Positions 15,674 through 24,177 of a stretch of 40,504 nucleotides of DNA are shown piece by piece (within the stretch, counting starts at the first letter, position 1; each line of letters begins with the position of its first letter). The notes under the pieces were generated by a model. It was given only the letters and a program-made list of their open reading frames with translations. It made no database searches and was not told the origin of the DNA. Origin of the DNA: Sphingobacteriales bacterium (GTDB lineage: Bacteria > Bacteroidota > Bacteroidia > Chitinophagales > Chitinophagaceae). Both the position numbers and the translations under genes were made by a program. The DNA is taken from assembly GCA_004144185.1 (NCBI GenBank), contig SEFP01000007.1, forward strand, positions 1-40,504, given 5' to 3'.

Positions 15674-16600
15674 ATGAAACACCTGCTCGGCATCAAAGAC
15701 CTTTCTCCGCAAACCATTGAGCAGGTTTTTACCACCGCCGACGAGTTTAAGCAGGTACTGAACCGACCCATCAAGAAAGTACCGGCACTGCGCGATACCA
15801 CCATCGTCAACCTGTTTTACGAAAACTCGACGCGGACGCGTATTTCGTTTGAGCTGGCCCAGAAACGCCTGGGAGCCGATACGGTCAATTTTGCCGTGTC
15901 CTCTTCATCCGTCTCCAAAGGCGAAACGCTGATCGACACCGTTCAGAACATCCTGGCCATGAAGGTAGATATCGTGGTGATGCGCCATTCGGCCTCCGGC
16001 GCGCCCCATTTTCTGAGCCGCCACATCGACGCCAGTATCGTAAACGCCGGTGACGGCACCAACGAACACCCGACCCAGGCCTTGCTGGATGCGTATTCGA
16101 TCCGGGAGCGGCTGGGCTCCCTTTCCGGAAAGCGGATTGCCATTATCGGGGATATCCTGCACAGCCGCGTAGCACTGAGCAACATCTACTTGCTCACTAA
16201 AATGGGCGCTGAAGTGGCGGTCTGTGGTCCGGCTACGCTGATTCCTAGGCAGATTGAAGCGCTGGGCGTACGGGTGTTCTACGATGTGAAAAAAGCGCTG
16301 CAATGGTGTGAAGTGGCCAACGTACTGCGCATCCAGCTGGAACGTCAAAGCAAACCGCTGTTTTCCACATTGCGTGAGTATGCGCTGTATTACGGTATCG
16401 ACCGCGCACTGCTCGACAGCCTGCAAAAAGAAATCGTCATTATGCACCCGGGACCGATCAACCGTGGGGTAGAGCTGAGCTCGGATGTAGCCAATTCCGG
16501 TCAGTCGCTGGTCCTGGACCAGGTGGAAAACGGTGTGGCCGTACGCATGGCGGTGCTGTATATGGTGGGCCGCAAGGAAACGACGGATTCAGGAACCTAA
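15674..16600 (+). CDS. pyrB: Aspartate carbamoyltransferase catalytic chain
   Basis: This encodes 308 residues, the normal length for the catalytic subunit. It joins carbamoyl phosphate and aspartate, the committed step of pyrimidine synthesis. The carbamoyl-phosphate motif [13 protein letters not shown] is near 50-62, [13 protein letters not shown] near 77-88, [10 protein letters not shown] near 135 and [11 protein letters not shown] near 258. The ATG follows pyrR by 60 bases, so the two are probably co-transcribed; no pyrI regulatory chain is present, so it likely works as an unregulated trimer. Two TTCCGGAA palindromes (16602, 16618) follow the stop at once. Confidence 0.97.
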   Translation: MKHLLGIKDLSPQTIEQVFTTADEFKQVLNRPIKKVPALRDTTIVNLFYENSTRTRISFELAQKRLGADTVNFAVSSSSVSKGETLIDTVQNILAMKVDIVVMRHSASGAPHFLSRHIDASIVNAGDGTNEHPTQALLDAYSIRERLGSLSGKRIAIIGDILHSRVALSNIYLLTKMGAEVAVCGPATLIPRQIEALGVRVFYDVKKALQWCEVANVLRIQLERQSKPLFSTLREYALYYGIDRALLDSLQKEIVIMHPGPINRGVELSSDVANSGQSLVLDQVENGVAVRMAVLYMVGRKETTDSGT

Positions 16601-16797
16601 ATTCCGGAAAATCTGTATTCCGGAAAGGCTGTAACCCGTCACATCCGGTAGAAGAACTGCACCGTTGCGTACACGGTAGGACGGAACTGCGTTTGCGAAA
16701 CCGGTTTTCCGGAGCGCTTCCCGTAGGGGCGAAGCCGCCTGCACCGGAATTTTACTGTATTTTCGCCGGCCGTTTCTTTAAAAAATTCCCCGAGTTT

Positions 16798-17670
16798 ATG
16801 TCTACCTGGTTTCGCAGAATCCGTCAGGGTATCCTGACCAGTACCGATGAAAAGCGGGAAGTTCCGGATTCGTTCTGGCATAAATGCCCCGAGTGCAAAA
16901 CGATTGTCACGAAATCAGAGCTGGAAGCCAACCTGTGGGTCTGTCCAAAGTGCGATTTCAACAACCGGATTAACTCGGAAGAGTATTTTAAGATCATCTT
17001 CGACGAAGGGCGATGCGAAAAGCTGTTTGAAAACATCGCCCCCACCGATTTTTTGGGCTTTGTGGACCAGCGGCCATATCAGAAACGCCTGGTAGATGCG
17101 CAGAGTGCGACCGGGCTTAAAGATGCACTGACGGTAGCGGTAGGGGAGATTAACGGCCGGAAACTGGTCATCGCCTGCATGAACTTCCAGTTTATCGGCG
17201 GTTCAATGGGATCGGTAGTGGGCGAGAAAATCGCACGCGGCATCGACTATGCGATTGCCAACCGGTATCCGTTTATGATTATCTCCAAAAGTGGTGGCGC
17301 GCGCATGATGGAAAGTGCGTTTTCACTGATGCAGATGGCCAAAACCAGCGCCAAGCTCACCCGCCTCGCCAAAGCCGGATTGCCGTATATCTCCTACCTC
17401 ACCGATCCGACGACCGGTGGTGTAACCGCTTCGTATGCGATGCTGGGTGACCTGAACATCGCCGAGCCTAAGGCGCTGATTGGATTTGCCGGACCGCGCG
17501 TCATTAAAGAAACCATCAAACGCGATCTTCCGGAAGGATTCCAACGCAGTGAGTTTTTGCTGGAGCACGGCTTCCTCGATTTCATTATCGAGCGCAAAGA
17601 TCTTAAAGCGAAACTGACCGAAACCATCGAATGGTTTACAAAAGAAGCCGCAATTACAGCCGCTTCCTAG
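16798..17670 (+). CDS. accD: Acetyl-CoA carboxylase carboxyltransferase beta subunit
   Basis: This encodes 290 residues from ATG 16798; the open frame upstream to 16693 lacks family similarity. It is the beta half of the carboxyltransferase that moves the carboxyl group from biotin to acetyl-CoA to make malonyl-CoA. The N-terminal four-Cys zinc ribbon (KCPECKT ... WVCPKCDF) is intact. The crotonase-like core shows [29 protein letters not shown] and [16 protein letters not shown], all standard for AccD. A promoter-like TATTTTCG lies at 16758-16765, about 30 bases before the start. The next gene begins one base after the stop. Confidence 0.97.
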   Translation: MSTWFRRIRQGILTSTDEKREVPDSFWHKCPECKTIVTKSELEANLWVCPKCDFNNRINSEEYFKIIFDEGRCEKLFENIAPTDFLGFVDQRPYQKRLVDAQSATGLKDALTVAVGEINGRKLVIACMNFQFIGGSMGSVVGEKIARGIDYAIANRYPFMIISKSGGARMMESAFSLMQMAKTSAKLTRLAKAGLPYISYLTDPTTGGVTASYAMLGDLNIAEPKALIGFAGPRVIKETIKRDLPEGFQRSEFLLEHGFLDFIIERKDLKAKLTETIEWFTKEAAITAAS

Positions 17671-17671
17671 A

Positions 17672-17890
17672 ATGCTGGATCGTTTAACGACTGTATTTTC
17701 TATTTTATCGGCAGTGGCTGGAATTGTAATGTCGTATTGGGCTTTAAAAAAGATTAGACAGGACGAACAAAACGAGACCCGAAGTAAAACAACCCGCTAT
17801 TCCCCCAAAACGCTTCGGCGCTTTTACCTTACAGGCTTGTTTCTGAGTGCGATTCTGATGATTTATTTCATTCTGGAAAGCTTTTTGTAG
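17672..17890 (+). CDS. Small two-helix membrane protein
   Basis: This encodes 72 residues, starting one base after the accD stop, so it is almost certainly translated from the same message. Two hydrophobic helices (about 7-24, FSILSAVAGIVMSYWA, and 52-70, FYLTGLFLSAILMIYFIL) flank a basic, polar cytosolic or periplasmic loop (KKIRQDEQNETRSK). The family is not recognised. The gene is followed by smpB after 17 bases. A function tied to lipid synthesis is possible given the coupling to accD, but this is only inference from position. Confidence 0.7.
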   Translation: MLDRLTTVFSILSAVAGIVMSYWALKKIRQDEQNETRSKTTRYSPKTLRRFYLTGLFLSAILMIYFILESFL

Positions 17891-17907
17891 GAAGCTGATT
17901 CCGTCTT

Positions 17908-18351
17908 ATGAAAAATATTTATCTCAAAAATCGTCCGGCTACTTTTGAATATGCCATTGAAGAACGGCTGACGGCAGGGATCGTGCTGACGGGTTCGGAG
18001 ATCAAAAGTATCCGGATGAGCCGCGTTAGCTTTGCCGACAGCTACTGTTTTTTTCATAAAGACGAGCTGTGGGTCAAAGGGCTGCACATTGCTGAATATG
18101 CCAATGCCGGCTACGCCGGTCACCTGCCGGTCCACGACCGGAAGTTGCTGCTGACGCAGAAAGAGCTGCGGAAATGGTCGCAGAAAATCAAGGAAAAAGG
18201 CTTTACGATTGTGCCGCTGGCCGTCTTTCTCAACGACAAGGGCTACGCCAAGATGGAAATCGGCCTCGGTCGTGGTAAAAAGCTGCACGACAAGCGCGAT
18301 AGCATCAAAGAACGCGATATGCAACGCAGCCTGCGGAGTGGAGAGGCATAA
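17908..18351 (+). CDS. smpB: SsrA-binding protein SmpB
   Basis: This encodes 147 residues. It binds tmRNA and brings it to stalled ribosomes for trans-translation. The family landmarks are clear: KNRPATFEYAIEERLTAGIVLTGSE with G-x-E-I-K-S-I-R, the oligonucleotide-binding barrel, LLLTQKEL, and the GRGKKLHDKRDSIKERD tail that sits in the mRNA channel. Length is normal. It ends the rightward run from pyrR and meets a leftward gene 24 bases on. The tmRNA gene itself is not in this window. Confidence 0.97.
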   Translation: MKNIYLKNRPATFEYAIEERLTAGIVLTGSEIKSIRMSRVSFADSYCFFHKDELWVKGLHIAEYANAGYAGHLPVHDRKLLLTQKELRKWSQKIKEKGFTIVPLAVFLNDKGYAKMEIGLGRGKKLHDKRDSIKERDMQRSLRSGEA

Positions 18352-18375
18352 ACATCCGGGGCGTCCGCGCTTCGT

Positions 18376-19092
18376 TTAGTACTTCACCAACATCTCACCA
18401 CTGTCTTCGGTCAGATCTTCCAGAAACAACGGTTTTCTGGGTTTAACCGGACGTAGTGTGGTTTTGACCTTTCCGGAATCTTCAAATTCATTTTCACCGG
18501 TTACATCTTTTCGCTGCCCGGTTAACAGGTTGATGCTCGAACGACTGATCTCACCGGAGGCCCGGTGAAAATCCCGCGAGTCAAAGCCGATCAGCCGCAT
18601 CCGGTTTTCCTGCCAACGCAGGGTGTAGGTATGTTGAGATACATACCAAGAGCCACAACTGTACCAGTAATTCAGGTCGATCTTCAAGCGGCTTTTATCA
18701 ATGGAAATGCCGCCGTCCTGAAGCAACGGGTCCGCCAGGCAGCTGCTTTCCTCGTCATGCTCCGATGGTAGAAACGAACGATTTTCGGCTACTTTCCGGA
18801 ACGTATTGGCCCCGGAACCGAACAGCACCAGCAGCATTCGGTCGTTTAAATTTAGCGTATCCGCGTCCATCCCTTCTTTATTGATGCGGATATTGGTTGG
18901 GTCGGTGTTTTCAACCACCAGCACCACATCGGCTTCACCATCCTTATTGAGGTCACCTTTTTCCTGGAGCAGCAACCGGTATCCAGCGGGGATAAAATCT
19001 TTAATCGGATCGGATTGCGCCTGAGCCAGTGTGATAACCAGCAACATCGCCAGGCCGGAAAAAATACCTTTCCGGAATAGGTTAGCAGTCAT
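18376..19092 (-). CDS. Secreted protein with an EF-hand-like calcium motif
   Basis: This encodes 238 residues. A signal peptide (about 8-26) ends AQAQ. Residues near 43-56 read KGDLNKDGEADVVLVVE, an EF-hand or FG-GAP/VCBS-like calcium loop of the DxNxDGxxD type. The rest is beta-rich with an IGFDSRDFHRASGEISRSSINLLTG segment that I recognise from uncharacterised Bacteroidota secreted proteins but cannot name. The start overlaps the preceding gene's stop by 11 bases, so the two are translationally coupled. A binding or structural role in the periplasm is a guess. Confidence 0.75.
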   Translation of the reverse strand: MTANLFRKGIFSGLAMLLVITLAQAQSDPIKDFIPAGYRLLLQEKGDLNKDGEADVVLVVENTDPTNIRINKEGMDADTLNLNDRMLLVLFGSGANTFRKVAENRSFLPSEHDEESSCLADPLLQDGGISIDKSRLKIDLNYWYSCGSWYVSQHTYTLRWQENRMRLIGFDSRDFHRASGEISRSSINLLTGQRKDVTGENEFEDSGKVKTTLRPVKPRKPLFLEDLTEDSGEMLVKY

Positions 19093-19507
19093 GATTTTCG
19101 TAGTTTACCTTCTCAAACGTATCCTCCAGACGTTTTTGTTCCGGACCTGAAATCGTTGTTTTAAACAGTTTTACCGGCAACTGGCGCTTCCCATCGGGAC
19201 TGATCCAAAGACCGTTCAGCGTATTGGAGATTTTCCGGAGCAGCAAAATGCCGGTCAGCCGGTATTCGACCATCGCCAGCTGCTCTTTTTCAGCCGTGAT
19301 GTCCAGTTGCAGCCAGTTGCTTTTGCCGGTGTACTGATACATGCCTTCGTAAACCGTTTCGCCGGTACAAGGCTGTAGGCTCTCCTGTAGATAAAAGGTA
19401 ACCGCCAGATTGGCCCCGACAGTGCCTTTGTAGAGATGGGTCTTGACTTCCTGGGCGTTGGTTGGAAGGGCAAACAGCAGCAAAAAAAGGATTGAAACGA
19501 TTCTCAT
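19082..19507 (-). CDS. Secreted protein of unknown function
   Basis: This encodes 141 residues with a signal peptide ending LPTNAQ (about residue 18). The mature part is beta-rich: HLYKGTVGANLAVTFYL opens it, then CTGETVYEGMYQYTG and a GLWISPDGKRQLPVKL strand. The pattern of a glycan-like or lipocalin-like small barrel is suggestive only. It overlaps the next leftward gene by 11 bases and heads a two-gene unit. Two Cys residues could form a disulfide. Confidence 0.7.
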   Translation of the reverse strand: MRIVSILFLLLFALPTNAQEVKTHLYKGTVGANLAVTFYLQESLQPCTGETVYEGMYQYTGKSNWLQLDITAEKEQLAMVEYRLTGILLLRKISNTLNGLWISPDGKRQLPVKLFKTTISGPEQKRLEDTFEKVNYENHDC

Positions 19508-19597
19508 GCAGATTCAAGGATTAAAAAGAGGGCCTGAAAGATCCTGCTTTTAAAGGAAAATTATTGAGCGCGACTCGTTCCGGAATACGTCGGTGTT

Positions 19598-19942
19598 CTA
19601 AGGCGCTTTCCAGACGATACGCACCTGACGGGCTGTCCGGAAATCCTCACCATTGATTTTAATATTGCCGGTGATCCCACCCAGGCTGCCCAAGTGCTTA
19701 CAATTCGCGTCCAGAACTTCATCTGTCAGATCTGCACCACAGGTTCCGTGGTTCAGTACGTACACGGTTTGTCCCTGAAATGTATGTTCAGATACAAAGC
19801 GATCCGCACAGGCACTGCTGCCGGTCTGAAAAGCCTTGATCGTAGCAGAAAGGCAATCCGGCGTTCTGGAAGCCGGAGCTGTTTGCCGGCTACAGGCCGT
19901 CGCAGTCAGCGTCAAAAGTCCGGCACATGCAAATCGCATCAT
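19598..19942 (-). CDS. Small lipoprotein, DUF6970-like
   Basis: This encodes 114 residues. Signal peptide and lipobox are TATAC (Cys17). The mature part contains QTVYVLNHGTCGADLTDEVLDANCKHLGSLGGITG, which follows the pattern of DUF6970 (a strand, a Cys, then a second Cys before a GGITG motif). Four Cys in the mature part suggest two disulfides. It lies between two leftward genes with 18 bases to the hydrolase gene downstream. No function is known. Confidence 0.7.
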   Translation of the reverse strand: MMRFACAGLLTLTATACSRQTAPASRTPDCLSATIKAFQTGSSACADRFVSEHTFQGQTVYVLNHGTCGADLTDEVLDANCKHLGSLGGITGNIKINGEDFRTARQVRIVWKAP

Positions 19943-19960
19943 AAGAGAAAGAGGTAACGG

Positions 19961-20830
19961 TTAGCGTACAAACGAAGCGATGGCATCGTTAGTCTGATCA
20001 GCACTTTCCCAGTGCACAAAATGACCGGATTGTGGGAAAATAGCATACTGGCCTTTAGGCAGTCGTTTTACGGCTGAGGCCGCCAGGCTTTTCTGCGACA
20101 GTTGCGGATGCCAGAGCCGGTTGGGAACCAGTGCATCAGAGTCTCCGAACAGAATCAGCGTCGGTTGTTGAACGGAACTCAACTGATTGTGTACCGGCGT
20201 CTGAAACATTCCGGAGATACACTGGGTCAGCATTTTCCGGTACGCCGCATCGCCGTGGCGCTGGTAATCCTGCAGGCAGGTTTCGAGCATCCGGCGGCTG
20301 GCCTGCGGCATCCGGTGAAACGCCTGCTCGTAAAAGCCCCGCATCGCATCTTCCGGACGCTGCCAGAAGTCCATCAGGAAAAACGTAGCCTGCGCAGTGG
20401 CCTGCTCCCAGGCGTTGAAGGTTTCCAGCCCGGCCGGGGAGATCAGCACCAGTTTGTGGATGGCGGTGGGTGCTTCTAGGGCAGCCAGTATGGCAATCTG
20501 CGCACCCATGCTGTGACCGATGAGTGTTACATTTTTTAGCCCCTTCGAACCGATAAAATGCAGCAGGCAGTTGGCAAAATATGTCAGGCTGTAGTTTCCG
20601 GTAGGGCTGTTTCCGGACAAGCCGTTGCCCGGCAGATCAATCGCAATGCAGCGATGCTTTTTGGAAAGCACGTCGAAGTTTTTGTGCCAGCTCAGCAGGT
20701 TGCCGCTCAGGCCATGGATAAATAACAGCGTCTGATCACCGGATCCTTCATCGATATAAGCCAGCGGGGTGCTGTCTGGAAGGGTGGTGCGTTGAACCGG
20801 ATGGGGATAAAAAGCTTCTGTTGCCGACAT
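19961..20830 (-). CDS. Alpha/beta-fold hydrolase
   Basis: This encodes 289 residues from ATG 20830; a longer frame upstream has no similarity. The oxyanion loop is FIHGLSGNLLSWHKN, the nucleophile elbow GHSMGAQ (Ser), the acid is likely Asp in LILFGDSDALVPNRLW and the catalytic His in SGHFVHWES. A cap domain (about 135-205) is rich in aromatic residues. The set matches the broad esterase/epoxide-hydrolase/MhpC-like group, and the true substrate cannot be read. No signal peptide is visible, so it is cytosolic. It lies downstream of the phaC-like gene but is separated from it by a strong terminator, so they are probably not one transcript. Confidence 0.85.
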   Translation of the reverse strand: MSATEAFYPHPVQRTTLPDSTPLAYIDEGSGDQTLLFIHGLSGNLLSWHKNFDVLSKKHRCIAIDLPGNGLSGNSPTGNYSLTYFANCLLHFIGSKGLKNVTLIGHSMGAQIAILAALEAPTAIHKLVLISPAGLETFNAWEQATAQATFFLMDFWQRPEDAMRGFYEQAFHRMPQASRRMLETCLQDYQRHGDAAYRKMLTQCISGMFQTPVHNQLSSVQQPTLILFGDSDALVPNRLWHPQLSQKSLAASAVKRLPKGQYAIFPQSGHFVHWESADQTNDAIASFVR

Positions 20831-20947
20831 AGCCGCGAATGTACCACACCGGGTGCCTTTAAGCCCGGAAAGGTTTGCAATGAACGGATGGACAGGCATT
20901 TATCGTTCCGGAAACCGTTCTGGCATACCAAGGGCTGCACCAACATA

Positions 20948-20980
20948 AAAAAAGCGCCCTTTAGAGGAGCGCTTTTAAAA
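20948..20980 (-). terminator. Terminator of the PHA synthase gene
   Basis: AAAAGCGC (20950-20957) and GCGCTTTT (20969-20976) pair perfectly, with CCT/AGG pairing inside and one bulged base. On the minus strand a run of seven T follows, 25 bases after the phaC stop. Confidence 0.85.
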
Positions 20981-21001
20981 ATCTTCCGGAAATCAATTTT
21001 A

Positions 21002-22066
21002 TTAGCAACGCTGGATCACCCATTTGGCTACAGAGGGTGCCAGTTCTTTCTGGCTTTTGCCACCTACAAACACGCCGATATGGCCACCCGGGAACGCATA
21101 TTCCTGTTTGTCTTTAGAACCGATTTTATCCATAACGGCCAGGCTGCTGGCGTTCGGGATGATATTGTCTTCGGTAGCATATACGTTCAAGTACGGCATG
21201 GTTACGTTTTTAAGGTCCACTTTACGGCCGCCCAGTTCAAACTCGCCTTTCACCAGCTTGTTGTCCCGGAACAAGTCTTTAATATACTTGCGGTACATCT
21301 CACCGCTCATCGCCGGCAAATCGCTTTTCCAGTGTTCCATGCGCAGGAAGTTGAGCAGCTTGTCTTTGTCATCCAGCGAGTCCATCACACCAAAGTACTT
21401 GCTGATGTTCATGCTCGGTTTCAGCATCCCGAACGCGGAGTCAATCATTTCGCCGGGTACAGTACCCATGCCATCCACAATCGCGTCTACGTCTACATAC
21501 TTGGTCCATTTGAAAAGCATGCACTTGTCGCCCTGAGCAAAGTCAAACGGTGCTACGTAGGTCGTCAGCGTCTTAAACTTCTGCGGGTACAGGGCCGCAT
21601 AAATCATCGAATACGTGCCGGCCTGGCAGATACCCATCTTGTGAATCGAAGGCGTACTGTGGCGGCGGCGCAGGAAGTCAACGGCATCGTTCATATACCC
21701 GTCGATGTAGTCTTCCATCGTCAGGTAGCGATCGGCGCGGGTTGGGTAGCCCCAGTCCATAATGTAGATATCCAGCCCTTCCATCAGCAGCCGGCGCATC
21801 AAAGATCGGTCGGGTTGCAGATCGAGTACATCGTGGCGGTTGAGCATTGCAAACGATACCAGTACCGGTGTCGCACACCGAACCGGTGCGGCACCTTCGG
21901 GGCGCTGGTAGTGATACATTTTTACCTTATCGCTCTGCCAGACCAGATCTTTGGGCGTAACGGCTACGTCGACGTCGGAAATCTCCTGAAGCGTTTCGTA
22001 GCCCTTCATGAGTTTTTCGGAGGTGCGGTTCAGCTCCTCCAGTAAGGTCGATGGATTGAATGTCAT
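21002..22066 (-). CDS. phaC: Class III-type polyhydroxyalkanoate synthase subunit PhaC
   Basis: This encodes 354 residues from ATG 22066, the usual length for class III PhaC. It polymerises hydroxyacyl-CoA into PHA on granules. The lipase-like box reads GICQAG with Cys147 as nucleophile, Asp is in YATEDNIIPNAS, and the His is in GGHIGVFVGG; YIMDWGYPTRADR is also a family hallmark. Class III enzymes need a PhaE partner; none is seen here, nor are phaA or phaB. It lies 31 bases downstream of the Nramp-UspA gene on the same strand, and ends at a terminator. Assignment to PhaC is firm by motifs; activity without PhaE is uncertain, and it could be a related granule or acyltransferase enzyme. Confidence 0.9.
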   Translation of the reverse strand: MTFNPSTLLEELNRTSEKLMKGYETLQEISDVDVAVTPKDLVWQSDKVKMYHYQRPEGAAPVRCATPVLVSFAMLNRHDVLDLQPDRSLMRRLLMEGLDIYIMDWGYPTRADRYLTMEDYIDGYMNDAVDFLRRRHSTPSIHKMGICQAGTYSMIYAALYPQKFKTLTTYVAPFDFAQGDKCMLFKWTKYVDVDAIVDGMGTVPGEMIDSAFGMLKPSMNISKYFGVMDSLDDKDKLLNFLRMEHWKSDLPAMSGEMYRKYIKDLFRDNKLVKGEFELGGRKVDLKNVTMPYLNVYATEDNIIPNASSLAVMDKIGSKDKQEYAFPGGHIGVFVGGKSQKELAPSVAKWVIQRC

Positions 22067-22097
22067 AAACAGATTTTTAGTAAAAGCTCCTGCAAAA

Positions 22098-23981
22098 TTA
22101 CCGTGCAATAAAGATCGGGATGGATATTTTATGCCGTACCGCATCAATGGTCTCACCCATCAGCAAATCACCTAGTCCGCGGTGACCATGCGAACCGACC
22201 ACCAGGATCTCCAGCTGCTGTTCGCGGACCATCCGGGCAATCTCCGAAGCGCGGTTGCGATACCCCAGCTGATACGATGCTGTATAGCCTTTTCCGGAGA
22301 GCAGGGTGGCGTAAGCCTTCAGCCGGTCTTCGTCCTGTTGGGTTTCGGCATCGGCTGTGGCCGCACCGGTGATTTTAGCGCCGGCACTTTCTACCACGTG
22401 AATAAGGCAAAAATGCGTGTCTCCGTCTGCCAGTCGCAAGGCTGCTTCGAGGGATTGCTGATCATGCCGGGTAAAATCGACCGCGATACCGATCTGCCGG
22501 TAGCCCCGATGGGTCGGAGCGGTCAACTCAAAGGGCAGGGCGCGGTGTACATCCGGACTCACTGCTACGGATGTTTTTCCTTTCCGGACAAGCGGGAGCA
22601 CTACTGCAATGGCCAGCAATACAGCCAGTCCGGCTTCCACCAGAACAGAAAGTAGATCTATACCCAGGTTTCCCCATTCTCGCCAGCCGGCTGCGGTATC
22701 ATGAACCAGCTTTAAGTTTAAAACAATGATGATGGCAGCAACCACCCAGGCGGCGATCTTGGTCGAAATGCCAATGGTGAATAATCCCATGCGCTGCCGG
22801 TCGCTTACAAAATGAATGAGCGGCACCACCGCGAAGGCCAGTTGCATGGACAGCAGCACCTGACTGAAAATAAGCAACGAATCGACTTCACTTTCACCGC
22901 TGATTACAATCACGATTACCGCCGGTACAATGGCCAGCAAGCGGGTGAGCAGCCGGCGCGCCCAGGGATTGATCCGCAGTCGCAGATACCCTTCCATAAC
23001 GATCTGCCCGGCAAGCGTACCGGTAACGGTAGAGCTCTGCCCGGCCGCAATCAGTGCGATGGCAAACAGGTGCGATGCCCAGGTACTGCCCAGCATCGGC
23101 GAAAGCAGGTGATGCGCTTCGTGCAGGGTAGCCACTTCGGTATGACCGTTGTTGTGAAAAGTAGTCGCTGCCAGAATCAGGATGGCAGCGTTTACAAAAA
23201 AAGCTGCGTTGAGTGCAATGAAACTGTCGAGATTGTTGAAGCGGATGGCCCGGCGGATGTCTTTCTCCGCCGTACCGACTTTTCGGGTCTGGACCAGTGC
23301 CGAGTGCAGGTACAGGTTGTGTGGCATCACGGTAGCGCCGATAATACCAATGGCGATGTACAGCGCTGTACTGTTGGGCAGCGACGGGGACAGTCCTTTG
23401 ACTACCTCCGACCATTCGGGACGCGCCAAAAGCAGTTCTGCGCCAAAGCATATGCCGATGATAGCGACCAGCGCAATGATAAACGCCTCCAGTTTCCGGA
23501 TGCCCAGCTTTTGGAGATACAGCAATAAAAGGGTATCCAGCAGTGTAATCCCAACGCCCCAGAGCAGCGGAATCCCCAGCAATAGTTGCAGGCCAATGGC
23601 CATACCCAGCACTTCAGCCAGGTCACAGGCAGCGATCGCCAGCTCGGCCAGCACGTAAAAGATGGCGTTGACACTCTTGGGATACAGTTCGCGGTTGCAC
23701 TGGGCCAGATCCCGCTTCCGGACGATGCCCAACCGCGCCGACAGGCTTTGCAGCAGAAGCGCCATGATATTGCTCATCAGCAGCACCCACAGCAGGCGGT
23801 AGCCAAACTGGGAACCACCGGCCAGGTCTGTGGCCCAGTTGCCCGGATCCATATAGCCGACCGATACCAGATAGGCCGGACCGAAGAAAGCTGCGAAGCG
23901 TCGCCACCAGGGACCTTTGACCTGTGCGTCGACGGACGCATTGACTTCAGATAAAGAGCTATCGGTGGAAGAGGGCTGCAC
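22098..23981 (-). CDS. mntH: Nramp-family Mn/Fe transporter fused to a UspA domain
   Basis: This encodes 627 residues from GTG 23981. Residues about 25-460 are a full Nramp proton-coupled divalent metal importer: TM1 carries DPGNWATD (45-52), TM6 carries MPHNLYLHSALVQT, and GQSSTVTGTLAGQIVMEGYL is the family's consensus transport motif. About 11 helices are visible. After a linker, about 495-627 form a universal-stress domain: IGIAVDFTRHDQQSLEAAL opens it and VVGSHGHRGLGDLLMGETIDAV has the GSxGxxG ATP-loop pattern. The fusion may let ATP or nucleotide state gate metal import (inference). A TATTTTCG promoter-like box at 23994-23987 sits just before the GTG. phaC follows after 31 bases. Confidence 0.93.
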   Translation of the reverse strand: MQPSSTDSSLSEVNASVDAQVKGPWWRRFAAFFGPAYLVSVGYMDPGNWATDLAGGSQFGYRLLWVLLMSNIMALLLQSLSARLGIVRKRDLAQCNRELYPKSVNAIFYVLAELAIAACDLAEVLGMAIGLQLLLGIPLLWGVGITLLDTLLLLYLQKLGIRKLEAFIIALVAIIGICFGAELLLARPEWSEVVKGLSPSLPNSTALYIAIGIIGATVMPHNLYLHSALVQTRKVGTAEKDIRRAIRFNNLDSFIALNAAFFVNAAILILAATTFHNNGHTEVATLHEAHHLLSPMLGSTWASHLFAIALIAAGQSSTVTGTLAGQIVMEGYLRLRINPWARRLLTRLLAIVPAVIVIVISGESEVDSLLIFSQVLLSMQLAFAVVPLIHFVSDRQRMGLFTIGISTKIAAWVVAAIIIVLNLKLVHDTAAGWREWGNLGIDLLSVLVEAGLAVLLAIAVVLPLVRKGKTSVAVSPDVHRALPFELTAPTHRGYRQIGIAVDFTRHDQQSLEAALRLADGDTHFCLIHVVESAGAKITGAATADAETQQDEDRLKAYATLLSGKGYTASYQLGYRNRASEIARMVREQQLEILVVGSHGHRGLGDLLMGETIDAVRHKISIPIFIAR

Positions 23982-23986
23982 GGAAG

Positions 23987-23994
23987 CGAAAATA
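23987..23994 (-). promoter_or_regulatory. Promoter -7-like box of the Nramp-UspA gene
   Basis: On the minus strand TATTTTCG is one base off TAnnTTTG. It ends five bases before the GTG start, which would make the transcript leaderless. No clear TTG is found at the right distance upstream, so support is limited. Confidence 0.35.
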
Positions 23995-24015
23995 GGCGCT
24001 GTAACGGGTATCGGT

Positions 24016-24159
24016 AGGTATTAAGTACCAAGTATTATGTACAAGGATGGTATTATGTACCAAGGATTCGGTACAAGGACAACTCTTTTTTAGTAGATCC
24101 TGATACGTTGTTCCTAATACCATGTACTTGGTACATTGTTCCTGATACCAAATACCCCC
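24016..24159. repeat. Direct and inverted GTACCAAG-type repeats before trpS
   Basis: About 140 bases are built from variants of GGTATTA, GTACCAAG and GTACAAGGA. On the left half they read forward; on the right half they are inverted (CTTGGTACAT at 24127-24136 is the exact complement of ATGTACCAAG at 24055-24064). The right half also contains ATGTACTTGGTACAT, itself nearly palindromic. The block lies between the divergent mntH and trpS genes and touches the trpS promoter. Confidence 0.7.
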
Positions 24160-24169
24160 TTTACATTTG
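24136..24169 (+). promoter_or_regulatory. Promoter of trpS
   Basis: TTG (24136-24138), 23 bases, then TACATTTG (24162-24169), a full TAnnTTTG. The ATG is 8 bases downstream, so the leader is at most a few bases long. Confidence 0.6.
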
Positions 24170-24177
24170 CCCGCGCT

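Noticed and set aside
16639-16881. 80-residue minus frame before accD ending in [11 protein letters not shown]
   Set aside because: The end looks a little like a beta-barrel tail, but the rest overlaps accD and no family fits; not enough to call a pseudogene.
20792-22045. 417-residue open frame opposite phaC and the hydrolase
   Set aside because: It runs antisense across two real genes and their terminator, and its composition (many His, Arg, Gln) is typical of a shadow frame.
22812-23528. 238-residue frame opposite mntH
   Set aside because: Shadow of a membrane protein, rich in His, Gln and Arg.
24016-24159. CRISPR array
   Set aside because: The repeats are short, diverged and in both directions, without regular spacers; no cas genes are in the window.
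24004-24177. T-box riboswitch before trpS
   Set aside because: The promoter ends 8 bases before the ATG, leaving no leader, and T-boxes are not expected in Bacteroidota.
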